DNA from: Eleusine coracana subsp. coracana
Lineage: Eukaryota; Streptophyta; Magnoliopsida; Poales; Poaceae
Length of the DNA stretch: 64,000 nt
Direction of reading: 5' to 3'
NCBI GenBank assembly: GCA_032690845.1
Contig: CM064427.1
Location: forward strand, 13,713,501-13,777,500
Shown here: piece by piece, positions 47,209 through 60,900 of the stretch
Numbering within the stretch: position 1 is the stretch's first letter
How the letters are laid out: the number at the start of each line of letters is the position of its first letter
Program-made: the position numbers and the translations under genes
The notes under the pieces: generated by a model
Databases searched by the model: none
What the model was told of the DNA's origin: nothing
What the model saw: only the letters and a program-made list of their open reading frames with translations

Positions 47209-50200
47209 TATAACAGAACCGCCTTACCACGGAGACGATTCCGTTACAGGATCTTTCTCGGGTGGCGACACGCACTATGATGCCCAATAGTACAATACAT
47301 GACAGAAAAATATAATTGCAACAAGAACATAAGTGGAGTACAGAGTTTTACATAAATCTGAATTTAATTTACAAACCAGAGTTTTCAAGGTGCGGAAGCG
47401 AAATAATTCAATAGTACAAAAGAGTTTTGACGAAAGTAAGATACAACGCCCTCTCACGGCAATACATAGAAGTAGAAGCCGGTCTTGATCGATGTCAGGC
47501 CCTTGACACCATACCAGCGCACACAAGCCAACTCCTCGTCATCATTGGTGCAAAGCTCCCATTTAATATTCCAACAGTCAGGACGCTGGCCTTCCCAGTG
47601 GAACCTCCCACCACAGTGGCAGTCTCCACCCGGGTCATCTGAAAATCACATAGAGCTACGCCCTGAGTAACTAATTTACTCAGCAAGACTGACGCGTCAA
47701 AATGGCCAACTACAACCGACACCTAGATACGCAAAGGCTAAGGGTAGGGTTTATGTTGCCAGAAAGCTAGCCTAAGAGTGGATCTTTATTTTTTTAAGTT
47801 TTAGCATCAAGTTAAGTTGTCATGCAGAATAATAAATTTAGTTTGCACTAAAGCTATAACAATCACGGTTGCAATACAATCTTAATAATTTCAAACAGCA
47901 GTATTAAACCCACTCATCATCTTAATGGCTTTCAACGGTGTTCCAGAGCAGCGATCAAGTGGTACTCGTTTTACTGTGAGGGGCAGCAACTCGAATCGAT
48001 TTACATCCTGCAAGAGCAACCTGCTTGCACAACCCATACGCGCTTCCTATAAGCCGCATGGCGCAACTTTTTGCATACGGTACCATAGGGTCTTCCGAGT
48101 CTGGCTCTCCCGAGAAGAGTTCCCCACGCGATGCATCCTGTACCGCCATCCATAGGTACATTCCCCCCTCCTCTCTTCCCCAGTTCCACCTTAAGGAGTA
48201 GGGTATCTTCCGACCAAGCGATAGTCATAGCTACGTCAGTTCACTGGGCCCATAACTCCAGCATGCAAATAGTACGTTCAAGCTTGACCTCACAGGACCT
48301 GACATGAGGCGTAGCCTTAGGTGACTCAGACGAGGCTACCTCCTTGAAGACAAACTGTCCTTCCCTTTCCACCTAGTTGCCCGTCTGGTCTTCATCGTGA
48401 TCCCATCCACACTTTCCTTCATCCGACATTATTCCCCAGTGATAATATTTGCTGTCTATGAGTGGTCTCCATACCACTTGATGAATAGTCGTCCTAAATT
48501 AAGCAGAGCGACTACCAACCTGAGGCTAATTATCGGGAAAAAGGGAACCTACTATAATGCTAGGTTTTTAAACAACTCCTACAAACTTAATGCACGGACA
48601 AGCCTACATCCCTAACTAGTGATAAAGTAAAAAGGTTAAAACTTGCTGAGATGCATCGGGGCTTGCCTTGGTTCTGCTCCTGATCAGCTGAAGCACCACC
48701 CGGTCCTTCTGGATCCTGCTCCTGTCCCGATTCCACGTGATTCACCTCGTGACCTACATGACGCAGATGATGTGATACATGAGGATAAGGTTCGATTTCA
48801 TGGCACTTCCTCAACAAATGCGTTAACACAACTATATTGGATGCAGAAATGAACGGTAGTGCCGCACGTTACGTTGCTACCCAGCCTTTATAGGACTTAC
48901 AGATTATCGAGTTTTAAAAGGAATAACTTTTTAGCATGGTTCTGGAGGTCACTTGCATATGGGTAATTATAGCAAATAAAACATGCCAGTAGTGAATTAT
49001 TGGTCAGTTGGCTCTTGCGTGCAATGAGCCATTAATTTTAAATAAATTAATCAAGGCAAAATGCTAATTAACTAATTGTGACAAATATATAGGGAAGTGT
49101 GAGGTGTGACTTTGCAGGGACATACAATATGTCAAAACATGAATTTACACCAAGTCTCAAGAATTTACCAGACACATATATTTATAAATGCATTTATTAG
49201 TGTTTTTGCCATTTCTTTTAGTGTTGGTAAAAACACTGACATGCCGGGGAATTTATTATTTTTATTAAATAGTACATGTCCAGACAAAACCTACAAAATT
49301 TATCTTGCCCCTAAATTTGCCATAAATATTTTATTATCTATTTTTGAAGTTTAATCACATTCCTAGAATAAAACTAAATAAAAATCGGCTTTTTCTAGCT
49401 CTCTAGGCCAGATCAGGCGCCCGGCCCAGCGGATGCGCGCGAGGGGGAATGGCCATGAGCCAGATTGGCCCGAGAAAACACTCATGGCCCAAGGCCTTGT
49501 GCGGCCCAGTGGCCAGCTCGGCCAGGCCGAGCCGAGCACGCGCACGAGCGGCGGCGCTCACGGGGAGTGCGGCGGCGCGGGAGCGACGGCCAGCCGGGGT
49601 GGCAGAGGAAGCCGCATTTGCACGGAGGCGTCAAAGGGAGTGGGTGCATGTGCACGGCGTGCAAGCGGGAAGGAGATGGCTCACCGGAGCGGGATGTCGG
49701 CGAGGAAGGACCACGGCAACGAACGTCGGTGGGCGGCAACTGAGCTCCGGGGAGATACTGCACAGGGGTGAGTTGAGTGAGGTCGAGGCGATGCGCCGGG
49801 TCTGGGCGGTCGTCCTCGTGAGGGGAATTGAGTCGAGGCTCACCGGAGCGCTTGCGCGACGCGGCAGAGCGGTGGTCGGAGGCGGGGAAGACGTCTTCGA
49901 TTGTTGGCAGCTCAGTATTGGAAAAGGCAAACGATCTCGCGAGGAGCACTAGGGCGTCAGGAAGGGCTCCAGAAGCCGCGGTGAGGTGGTCAAGTGGAGG
50001 GGGGCGTCGGCGGAGCGGACCTCTGCTCCAAGCAGCAATGGGGTTGGCTTTGGGTGAAGGAGAGCAAAGAGAATGGGAGAGAGGGAAAATGAAGGACGCT
50101 TCCGACCGGGAGGGAGGGGCAAGGAGAATGTTGGAAGGCCAAGTGGGGCGTCGATCCACGACAATGGCCGTTGCCCAGCCGACGGCGCCCACGTGGCGTA

Positions 50201-50723
50201 TGGGCAGGCGGGAGACTGGGCGGCGACGGGGTTGTGTTTGTTTGGGGCGCTGATGGGTGGATCCCATTAGGATTTTTCTTTTTCATTTATTTGCCAAACC
50301 CGACAGTCAGTTGTATTTGACATTTTTGTGGTAATTAATTTGGAACCGACCAAAGCGAACCAAAAATATGGCAGGCTTCACATATTGTGCTTGATTTTAT
50401 AAAAATACTAGTACTGATCATATTACATTCGAATTTGAATATGAAATTTTCAAAGAGGCTAGTTTCTGACCTTTTGGGTATTTATTTGGGGAATTAATTA
50501 ATGGAATAAAAATCGGAGAATTCCTCAAAATTCTATTTCATCAGGATATACAACATATATTTTTGGTGGCACTAGGTTATGTTGGAAATATTTGACTTGT
50601 AGATCAACTAACTTTCAAATTGATTTGAATTTAATTCAAATTTCCTTATTCCTACTTTAACCTTGCCCTAAGTTCTTGTTTTTTTTGTGAGCATAACCCT
50701 ACTATGGCAGTAGGAGTGTCACA
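47209..50723 (-). repeat. 3' LTR of Tekay-2
   Basis: 3515 bp. Collinear with 57914-61342, with long nearly identical stretches (for example 48590-49200 against 59280-59900) and a few indels, such as about 27 bp extra near 49550-49585. Minus-strand transcripts of this LTR would leave it at 47209, pointing at the R40 gene. Confidence 0.9.
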
Positions 50724-50740
50724 GCCCTCCCCACTTAAAG
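50724..50740 (-). other. Polypurine tract of Tekay-2
   Basis: Minus-strand CTTTAAGTGGGGAGGGC directly adjoins the start of the 3' LTR (TGTGACACTCC on that strand), the expected site for plus-strand priming. Confidence 0.8.
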
Positions 50741-50766
50741 AAATCTCGCCCCGAGATTAAGGAAAG

Positions 50767-53700
50767 TTACGACGGTTTACCTAGATGTTGGTGTAGGAAT
50801 TCGGGGTAGTGACTTTGTAGAAACTCTTCTGTATCCCAAGTAGCCTCTTTCTTGATGTGGTTGCTCCATTGAACTTTGTAGAACTTGAGTATTTTCTTGT
50901 GTGTAACTCGCTCCTTCTCATCTAGCACCTTCACCGGCCGCTCTGAATATGTCAAGTCGGGTTGTAGCTGTTCAGTGCTTTCCAAGGGGACATCCACTGC
51001 TATCTTCAAACACTTCTTGAGTTGGGACACATGGAATATATCATGCACTCCAGCCAGTTCCATTGGCAGTTGGAGTTTGTTGGCCATAGGCCCACATCTT
51101 GCAATGATCGGATAGGGGCCAATGTAACAGAGTGCTAGTTTTCCGCAGACTCCAAATCGTTGTACACCTTTGGTTGGTGACACCCGGAGATAGACCATGT
51201 CACCGGCTCTGAATTCTAGTGGGCGGCGTCTTTTATCCGCATAACTCTTCTGCCTGGATTTTGCTGCTCGTAGGTTGGATTGGATCTCTAGTACTTTCTC
51301 CTCAGCTTGCTGCACTATTCAGGGCCAAATATTACTCTCTCCCCTGATTCGGACCAACTCAATGGTGTGCGACAACGGCGACCGTATAGAGCGTCGAATG
51401 GTGCCATCTTGATGCTTTCTTGGTAACTATTGTTGTATGCAAATTCTGCCAAGGGTAGGCACTCATCCCACTTTTTGTTGTGATTCAACACATATGCCCT
51501 CAACATGTCTTCCAATATTTGGTTAACCCTTTCCGTCTGACCGTCTGTTTGGGGGTGATATGCCGAACCTCGAATTAACTTGGTGCCTAGCGACTCGTGT
51601 AGCTTTTCCCAAAAGCATCCCACGAACTGCGAGCCTCTGTCAGATACTATTGTCTTGGGCACTCAGTGTAAGCATAGGATCCGATCTATATACAATTGTG
51701 CATACCTGTCTGTTGTGAACCATGTCGATACAGGGATGAAGTGTCCAACTTTAGTCAACCGATCAACAATCACCCATATAGAGTCAAACTTATGTGAAGT
51801 GCGAGGAAGACCAACAATGAAGTCCATGCTGATATCCTCTCATTTCCAAGATGGAACACTCAAGGGTTGTAGCAGACCCGCCCTCTTCAGATGAACGGCC
51901 TTGACTCGGCGGCAGGTATCACACTCTGCGATATATCATGCTATTTCTCTCTTCATACGAGTCCACCAATATCTGCATTTCAAATCGTGGTACATCTTGT
52001 TGCTGCCCGGATGCATGGAGTACTTTGCAATATGAGCCCCATCCAAAATCTTCTTGCGAAGTTCCAAATTCTTAGGCACCACTAGGCGATCCTTGAAACA
52101 TAAAACACCTTCTACGTCCTCCCAAAAACATTGAACCTTAGCGTCGCCCTCTTTTAGTCTCCTTCTAAGGTGTGCTATGCCAACATCATTTTTTTGAGCT
52201 GCTACTATTTCTTCCCGGAAGGTAGGAATCAATGCTAGGTTATAGAGAGCTCCGTGGGGTGTTACTTGGACATAATGACCATCTTGAACTTGTGGGCTGA
52301 TCATGATGTGGTGGCATTGAGCCTTGCAGGTTAGTGTGTCAGCCACGACATTAGCCTTTCCTGGGTGGTAGTGCACTTCCAACTCATAGTCCTTAGTTAA
52401 TTCCAACCAACGATGTTGTCTCATGTTCAGGTGATCCTAAGTGAAGATGTACTTCAAACTTTTGTGATCGGCATAGATACGAACTAGATTTCCAAGCAGG
52501 TAATGTCTCCACATTTTCAATGCTAACACCACTGCTGCTAATTCCAGATCATGCGCGGGGTAATTCTGCTCATGCTTCCTCAATTGTCTTGATCCATAAG
52601 CGATGACTCTTCCATCTTACATGAGCACACACCCTAATTCAATACCCAAAGCGTCACAATAGACATCGAACAACTTCCCCAGGTCCAGTTGAGCTAATAC
52701 TGGGACAGTGGTCAGACGCGTCTTCAGGGTTTGAAAAGCATTCTCGCTGCCTTCGTCCCATACGAATTTCTTTTCTTTCTTAAGCAACTCGATCATGGGC
52801 TTTGCAATCTTGGAGAAGTTTGGGATGAAACGGTGGTAGTAACCAGCTAATCCAAGAAAACTACGTATATGAAATACGGTCTTTGGTGTCTTCCAATTCA
52901 GTACATCTTTTAAATTGCTAGGATCCACCGCTATGCCTTCTTCTGAGATGATATGGCCCAGAAATGGTAATTGCTTCAACCAAAACTCGCATTTGCTAAA
53001 CATAGCATATAGCTGATGTTCCCTTAACCTCTATAGTACAACGCAAAGATGCTCTGTATGTTCTTCTTCTGACTTGGAGTAGACTAGAATGTCGTCAATA
53101 AACACCACTACAAACTTGTCCAACACTGGCATGAACACCGAGTTCATGAGATACATAAAGTGTGCCAGTGCATTTGTCAAACCAAACGACATCACTAAAT
53201 ACTCATAGAGTCCGTATCGAGTGGAGAACGCTATCTTGGGGACATCTTCGGTACGGATTTTGATTTCATGGTATCCAGAACATAGATCGATCTTGGAGAA
53301 AACCTTAGCTCCTATTAACTGATCAAAGAGAATGTCAATGCGAGGTATGTATACTTGTTCTTGATAGTCATGGCATTGAGGGGTCGGTAATCCACACATA
53401 GCCTCAAAGTCTCATCCTTCTTCTTCACGAACAATGCCGGACAACCCCAAGGTGAAGAACTTGGTCAGATAAATCCCTTATCCAGCAGCTCTTTCAACTC
53501 AGCTAGTTCCTTTGGTGCCATCTTATACGGTCTCTTGGATATGGGCGCAGTGCCTGGCTGAAGCTCAATCTTGAATTCGACACCCCGATCAGGAGGGAGT
53601 CCCGTAAGGTCATCCGAAAACATGTCAGGAAATTCACTAACCACCAGAATATTTCCTAGTTGTTCGACTGTGGTGTGGTGGACTAAGGGGGCATCCAGTT

Positions 53701-54139
53701 GGGGGTAATTTACTCGAAAGCTCACTTCGTCATGAGTGGGGGAGTTCAGGTGTATGGTATTGGTGTCTTTATCTAGGCGGGCCTTATGTTACCTCATCCA
53801 AGGCATACCCAAAATCACATCAATGTTGCTTCCCTCAAGAACTATGCAATCCGCTAGATACACCCCTTCTGCTAGTGTTATAGGTATTTTCCTAACCTCA
53901 TATTTGGCGGGAGTGTGCCCATGTGCTGACCTAATGAGGTATCGTGACTTCATAAGGTGGTGGGGTAGTTGCCGAGTCTTAGCATAGGACGCACTGATAA
54001 AATTGTGGGAAGCCCCCAAATCAAATAGAACGAGAGCGGGGTGGTCTCGAATAGAGAACATACCAGCGAGGATGGGCCTTTTCTCCAGAATCTCCTTCAG
54101 AGTAGTATTATTCACCCGGCCAGTGCGGGCAGGTCCCAT
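50767..54139 (-). pseudogene. Tekay-2 pol: protease, RT, RNase H, integrase, chromodomain
   Basis: In reading order: protease with FDLGASHNF at about 54000-54022 (the catalytic D-S/T-G triad is DLG here, a likely inactivating change); RT N-part (KRPYKMAPKELAELK, about 53500); RT core 53399-53031 with FIDDILVYS at about 53076-53102; thumb and RNase H (FLGLAGYYHRFIP; HYHPGKANVVADTL) 53003-52370; integrase HHCC (about 51880-52000), core with SDRGSQF (about 51641) and YHPQTDGQTERVNQ; then an open frame 51315-50767 with the GPYPIIAR..HDIFHVSQLKK block and a chromodomain (ILKFYKVQWSNHIKKEATW). Stops and frameshifts break it into about seven frames, but every domain is present and in order. Confidence 0.88.
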
Positions 54140-54199
54140 GTTGTTGCGGTTGTTGTTGCTGTTGTTGTTGTTCCTCGGCGGGTTCTGACCAGTGCTTTT

Positions 54200-55229
54200 C
54201 TTGGGGTGCGGGCACTCCCTCGAGAAGTGTCCAAGATGGCCACAGTTGTAACAGGGAAAAGGTCCTATCTGGGTGTTCAGCTGCTGTGGTGGGCGATACC
54301 CACCTTGGCCCTGCTGCTGGCGCGGTGCCTGGGGTCGCTGCTATGCTTACTGGGGTGGACGTGGAAACGGTACCATCACGGGGGTGGAATGATACCTCTG
54401 TCCCGAAGGGTCTGTGTACACCATGCGATACTTCTGCGGGGGTCCACTGGAAGGCCCCATAGCACTAGCGGACCTCTTCTGCTCTGCCATCACCTTATGA
54501 TAGCCATCTTCTGTGACGATAGCATTGTTGATGAACTCAACGAATGTGCCGCCCATGTTAAGGTTGAGGCGGTCCTGCAGCTCCACGCTTAGCCCCTCCA
54601 AGAAACGGTCCTTACGCTTGGTGGGGGTGTCTACTTATTCTAGGGCATACAGTGCCAAACGTGCTACGGTTGCCTTGTTTCAGTGCCGCGAACTCTCATG
54701 CCTTTCTGCGGATGAGCCCCGCAGGAATATAGTGGGCCCGGAATGCCATCTTGAAGTCATCCCAAGCAATCTGCTGGTCCGCACCAACAGAGACGACATG
54801 GTTAGCCCACCATGCCCCAACTACGCCATGCAGTTGTTGTGTTGCAAACAACATCTTCTACACAGGCGTGCAGTTGAGAAGCCCAAATTTGGACTCGAGC
54901 ATGCGAAGAAAATTCTCCGCTTCCATGGGCTCTATGGTGGAGCTGAACATAGGTGGCCTGGTAGCAAGGAAGTTGGCGTAGGTACTGTTCTATGGTGCAC
55001 CGTCGTTGTTGCCCCTAGCATTCCGGCTTGCCACATTCTGTTGTGCCAACTCCCGCATAAATTTTGCTTGCTGCTGCTGGCTTTCCATCATGGTGGCGAA
55101 GAACTGCGCCATCATCTGCATGGGGTTGGGTGGGGGTGGTGGAGTCCCCTGCTGAGAGTTATTCTCTCTAGCCCTGGAACCTTCGGGCTGTTCACCATGA
55201 AGCTCATTGGTGTTGCGAGTGCGCACCAT
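54200..55229 (-). pseudogene. Tekay-2 gag
   Basis: Structural protein of the particle. The ATG at 55229 (MVRTRNTNELHGEQPEG) sits immediately after an acceptor-like TTGCATTTCAG, as in Tekay-1. Pro/Gln-rich N-terminus (PPPPNPMQMMAQFF), then the retrotransposon gag block (about 54990-54680; WWANHVVSVGADQQ, AFRAHYIPAG), LNLNMGGTFVEFINNAIVTE (54600-54510), and an intact zinc knuckle CYNCGHLGHFSREC at about 54222-54260. One deletion and several stops (near 54990, 54850, 54640) interrupt the frame. Confidence 0.85.
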
Positions 55230-55550
55230 TCTGAAATGCAAGAATAAGGATTCCAATTAGTCTCTTATCAAACAAGATCATTACAGGATACTAAATCATG
55301 TAACATAGCAACACAGGGCAGCAATAATGTAGACAACATAATTCTGATAAAAGCTGGCATTCCTAGATTAACACAGGTCTTAATACAAGTCAACAGTTCT
55401 GCACTACATAAACTTGGAATATGTGCCACCGAGTTACCAAAAGCTATTCACATGGGTGATCCCCAAAATACAACAACCACGCGTGGATCGTTAAAAGCTA
55501 CCCATCTATCCTGCTCTACATGCATGGCCTAGTCATGTCTACTACGACTA

Positions 55551-56498
55551 CTAAGCCCTACCTCCAGCTATGCCAGAGGGTCTTGGACGGTCTACGCCTG
55601 TCGGAGCGGGTAGCTCGTAGTCCACGTCGGACTCCTCGCCCATGTCCTCCTCGGGGTCCTCCTCTGCGGATGCTGCCGGTGGCGTAGCAATCACGTCCAA
55701 CTGAGCCTGTAGGTCCTGGTTCTCGTGAGCCAGGGTCTCAAGGTCTTCTTGCATAAGCTTCATCTCCTGCTGGGCACTTGCCAGCTGCTGCTGTAGGTGC
55801 TCGTTGTGGTTGGCGCGCCGCTGCATGATCATGTCGTGTCTGTCTACCTCCTACGCGAGGGTGTCACGCTGTCTAGTGACCTCTGTAACATGAGTCTCAC
55901 TCACCTCAAGAGCAGCGATCAGCCGCTGAATCTCCCTCTGTTGTGCATCAACCTGTGCTTGCAGGTCATTCCTCGGCACCCAAACCTGCTCAACGTCAGC
56001 TAGTAGAATCCTGTTGCGGCTGCTAGACTCCTCATCCAAGTTGAGGAGGTACTTGGAGTAGTGAGATACGCGGTGGTATCCCGCGTGGTACTCCAGGTAG
56101 TCGTCGCGGGAGACGCGCCTCTACCAAACTGGGTCTGCCTGGTGCCAGATAGGGATTATCTGGAACGAAGTCTCTGAAAGCGCTGCTATGTTGCGCCCAC
56201 AGAAGTGAGTGAGAGTCCTGTGGGTGACTCTCTCCAAGCCCTCCCTGAGGCTCCTAGACGTCACCGTGCTTGCCATCCCCGCCAAGTCGGGGCTGCGCGG
56301 GTGGGGAGAGACGCTGATGTGCACCTCTGCAAAAGTCACATCGTGGCGACGAGTCTCACGCCCATGGTAGGAAGGCTGCTCATCGTAGCCCAAAGCATGC
56401 AACATCTCCCACAAGAGGGTGGGAAAGCCACAGTGGTGTAGATAGGTGGTGTAGCGCCACCCGTCGTGATGGAACACCTCGAACCCGTGCTCGTCCAT
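55551..56498 (-). pseudogene. Extra coiled-coil ORF between the 5' LTR and gag of Tekay-2
   Basis: One continuous frame of 315 codons from ATG 56498 (MDEHGFEVFHHDGWRYTTYL) to a stop at 55551, broken only by two TAG codons (56121 and 55851). The ATG directly follows an acceptor-like GTGTTCCAG. The N-terminal ~120 residues look globular (His/Trp/Tyr-rich, with HHCGFPTLLWEMLHALGY). The second half is a heptad-rich coiled coil (DLQAQVDAQQREIQRLIAALEV; NEHLQQQLASAQQEMKLMQED) ending in an acidic tail. From memory, similar uncharacterised proteins are common in grass genomes. No enzymatic motif. Its role in the element is unknown; Tekay-1 lacks it. Confidence 0.55.
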
Positions 56499-57899
56499 CT
56501 GGAACACAAACCCAATGATGAGTAATTGTTCCAAACGCAGAGAGTGCAAGTCAACAACAAAATAATATGGTATGATGAGTGATATAAAGAATTTGACCAC
56601 CGTAATTGTTTATATTTTCTAGGGTGGATTAGGTTACTCCTCAAAAAGGGGTACGTTCTGTCCTAGGGTACAACAGTCACTAAATCGAGCTTTTAAGAAA
56701 ACTTACTTACCGATTTTGGACAGCAATTGAATACCAAAGTACTTACTCAACTTCATCCAACGAGTTGTTCAGAAAATACAATTTTTACAATTTCCCAAAC
56801 TATCTCTGAAATCTGCTATCGACAGGATAGAGTGTGTTCTGAAAATGGGTCCGACGTCTAAAGTCCGGTGCTGTTACCCCTAGAAGTAAATTATCAGCAT
56901 TATGGATAATTTCAACATCTTTCTAACTCATATTTGCACATGTCCAACAATGTTTTAGAACTCACAATTCGCAATTTATACTACCGGTAAATTTTTCTGA
57001 ACCGATTTCCTGGACAGAACTATGTTGCTCTGAAGATTTGCTCATAGCTCCCCCTTCCAGCTCCCAAATCCAAAAACATAAACTACCAAAATCGTAGAGA
57101 ATTTTGTAAACTTTCCATGGAGTACTCATACAACCTTATAGGCATTTTGAGCAAAAAGTTATGGCTTTTACAAGATAGGTCAAGAATCTGGATTTCAGAT
57201 TAAACCAAATCGACGTGCCTACTCGGACGGACCAAAATATGGTATTGCCCGGAAATCTTTAAAGCAAAAATTTTGCTATAAGTATAGAGGGTTTGTTCAT
57301 GATTCTAATAAGTATTTATTTGCATGATTTTGACTTTTGAGTGAGAAGATATAGGTTTTTGCGTGAGCAACATATTTGCTGAAATTTTCAGATTTGCTTA
57401 ATGACTTGATGCTTGAACATTTACATGAATGCATATGCTTTTGGTCTAAATGCCCTCACAATATAAAAATTGGCCATAAATAGGACCATACGTATAGTCA
57501 GTGGTAGACGATCTCTCAAGTTAGTCGTATGCTACATGTTTCTTAATCGATTTCGTGGTTAGCGTACCTGCAGAAGATTGATTTCAGAAATAATACATCA
57601 AATAGAAAAGAAACAAGCCGAAAATAATCCCTTATTATTGTCCTAGGGCAGGACACTGATGTTTACTGCAATTAGCCCATGTTCACACCTTTGAGCTAGC
57701 TTCCCATGTTACTGTCCATAGGGCGGGACACATACCTTCGTTGACGAGGCCATAGATGCAAGTATTTAAACAAACAACCTCCTACAGTTAGCTTGCCACC
57801 TGAATCATAACTAATAATAACCTAATGGGCATGTCCTCACACGTTCGTTATAGGGTTTTTGAAAATATGTCTTTGAATATTGCACTATTCCCGAGATTG
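56499..57899 (-). other. Tekay-2 5' leader
   Basis: No long ORF. From about 56690 onward it aligns with the Tekay-1 leader (35500-36720). It is AT-rich, with an acceptor-like site at its downstream edge before the extra ORF. Confidence 0.6.
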
Positions 57900-57913
57900 C
57901 TCTGGTACCACGC
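57900..57913 (-). other. Primer binding site of Tekay-2
   Basis: Minus-strand GCGTGGTACCAGAG adjoins the 5' LTR at 57914. Within it TGGTACCAGAG (continuing with C) is a one-mismatch version of the tRNA-Met PBS TGGTATCAGAGC. Confidence 0.8.
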
Positions 57914-60900
57914 TGTAACAGAACCGCCTTACCACAGAGATGATTCCATTCCAAGATCTTTCTCGGATGGTGACATGCGCTATGACGTCCAATAGTACAA
58001 CACATGATAGAGGAATATAGTTGCAACAAGAACATAGGTGGAGTACAGAGTTTTACATAAATCCGAATTTAATTTACAAACCAGAGTTTTCAAAGTGCGG
58101 AAGCGAAATAATTCAACAGTACTAAAGAGTTTCGACGAAAGTAAGATACAACACCCTCTCACGATGATACATAGAAGTAGAAGCCGGCCTTGATCGGTGT
58201 CAGGGCCTTCACACCGTACCAGCGCACACAAGCCTACTCCTTGTCATCATTGGTGCAAAGCTTCCATTCAATATTCCAGCAGTCAGGACGCGGGCCTTCC
58301 CAGTGGAACCTCTTAGTGCAGTGGCAGTCTCCACCCTGGTCATCTGAAAACCATAAAGAGCTACGCCCTGAGTAACTAATTTACTCAGCAAGACTGACCC
58401 ATCAAAATAGCCAACTATAGCCGACACCTAGACATGCAAAGGCTAAGGATAGGGTTTATGTTGCCACCTAAGAGTGGGTCCTTATTTTTCAAGTTTTAGC
58501 ATCAAGTTAAGTAGTCATGCAGAATAATAAATTTAGTTTGCACTAAAGCTATAACAATCATGGTTGCAATACAATCTTTATAATTACAAATAGCATTATT
58601 AAACCCACTCATCATCTTAATGGCTTCCGACACTATTTTGGAGCAGCAATCAAGTGGTACTCGTTACTATGAGGGGCACCGACTCGAATCGATTTACATC
58701 CTGTAGGAGCAACCTGCTTGCACGACCCATACTCACTTCCTAGAAGCTGCATGGAGCAACTTTTCGCATACGGTACCGCAGGGTCTTTCGAGCCTGGCTC
58801 CCCCGAGAAGGGTCCCCCACGCGATGCGTCCCGTACCGCCATCCGTAGGTAGATTCCTCCCTCTTCTCATCCCCAGTTCCACCTTAAGGAGTAGGGTATC
58901 TTCCGACCAAGCGGTACTCATAGCTACGTCAGTTTACTGGGCCCAAAACTCCAGCATGCAAATAGTACGTTCAAGCTTGACCTCACAGGACCTGACATGA
59001 GGTGTAGCCTTAGGTGACTTAGACGAGGCTACCTCCTTGAAGACAAACTGTCCTTCCCTTTCCACCTAATTGCCCGTCTGGTCTTCATCGTGATCCCATC
59101 CACACTTTCCTTCATCCGACATCATTCCCCAGTGATAATAGTTGCTGTCTATGAGTGGTCTCCATACCACTTGATGAATAGTCATCCTAAATTAAGCAGA
59201 GCGACTACCAACCTGAGGCAAATTATCAGGAAAAAGGGGACCTACTACAATGCTAGGTTTTCAAACAACTCCTACAAACTTAATGCACGGACAAGCCTAC
59301 ATCCCTAACTAGTGATAAAGTAAAAAGGTTAAAACTTGCTGAGATGCATCGGGGCTTGCCTTGGTTCTGCTCCTGATCAGCTGAAGCACCACCCGGTCCT
59401 TCTGGATCCTGCTCCTGTCCCGATTCCACGTGATTCACCTCGTGACCTACATGACGCAGATGATGCGATACATGAGGATAAGGTTCGATTTTATGGCACT
59501 TCCTCAACAAATACGTTAACACAACTATATTGGATGCAGAAATGAACGGTAGTGCCGCACGTTACGTTGCTACCCAGCCTTTATAGGACTTACAGATTAT
59601 CGAGTTTTAAAAGGAATAACTTTTTAGCATGGTTCTGGAGGTCACTTGCATATGGGTAATTACAGCAAATAAAACATGCCAGTAGTGAATTATTGGTCAG
59701 TTGGTTCTTGCGTGCAATGAGCCATTAATTTTAAATAAATTAATCAAGGCAAAAGGCTAATTAACTAATTGTGACAAATATACAGGGAAGAGTGAGGTGT
59801 GGCTTTGCATGGACATCCAATATGTCAAAACATGAATTTACACCAAGTCTCAAGAATTTACCAGACACATATATTTATAAATGCATTTATTAGTGTTTTT
59901 GCCATTTCTATTAGTGCATAGGTGGACCTACAAAATTTTTAATAACTAGTACATGTCCAGAGAAGACCTACAAAATTTATCTTGCCCCTAAATTCGCCGT
60001 AAATATTTTATTATCTATTTTTGAAGTTTAATCAAATTCCTAGAATAAAACTAAATAAAAATCGGCTTTTTCTAGTTCTCTAGGCCACTTTCTTGTTCTC
60101 TAGTCCAGATCAGGCGCCCGGCACAGCGGATGCGCGTGAGGGGGAATGGCCTCGGGCCAGATTGGCCCGACAAACGCTTATGGCCCAAGGCCTTGTGCGG
60201 CCAAGTGGCTAGCTCGGCCAGGCCGAGCCAAGCGCGCGCACGAGCGGCGGCCAGCCGGGGTGGCAGAGGAAGCCGCATTTGCGCGGAGGCATCAAAGGGA
60301 GTGGGTGCGGGTGCGCGGCGTGCGAGGGGGAAGGAGATGGCTCACCGGAGCGGGATGTCAGCGAGGAAGGACCACGACGGCGGACGTCGGCGGGTGGCGA
60401 CTGAGCTCCGGGTAGATACTGCACGGGGGTGAGCCGAGCGAGGTCGAGGTGATGCGTCGGGTCTGGGCGGTCGTGCTCGTGAGGGGAATTGAGTCGAGGC
60501 TCATCAGAGCGCTTGCACGACGTGGCGGTGCGGTGGTCGGAGGTGGGGAAGACGTCTTCGATTGCCGGCTGCTCAGAGTCAGAGAAGGTGATTGATCTCG
60601 CGAGGAGCACCAGGGTGCCAGGGAGGGCTCCAGAAGCCACGGTGAGGTGGTCGAGCGGAGGGGGGGCATCGGCGGAGCGGAGCTCTGCTCCAAGCGGCAA
60701 TGGGGGCGGCTTTGGGTGAAGGAGAGCAAAGAGAATGGGAGAGAGGGAAAAGGAGAATGTCGGAAGGCCGAGTGGGGGGTCGATCTGCGGCAACGGCCGT
60801 TGCCCAGCCGACGGCTCCAACACGGCGTACGGGCAGGCGGGAGACTGTGCGGCACCGGGGTTGTGTTTGTTTGGGGTCGCTGACGGGTGGTCCCACGGGG

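Noticed and set aside
49482..50267. Long GC-rich ORF as a host protein gene
   Set aside because: It lies inside a repeated LTR, is Pro/Ser/Arg low-complexity, and overlapping frames on the other strand are equally open.
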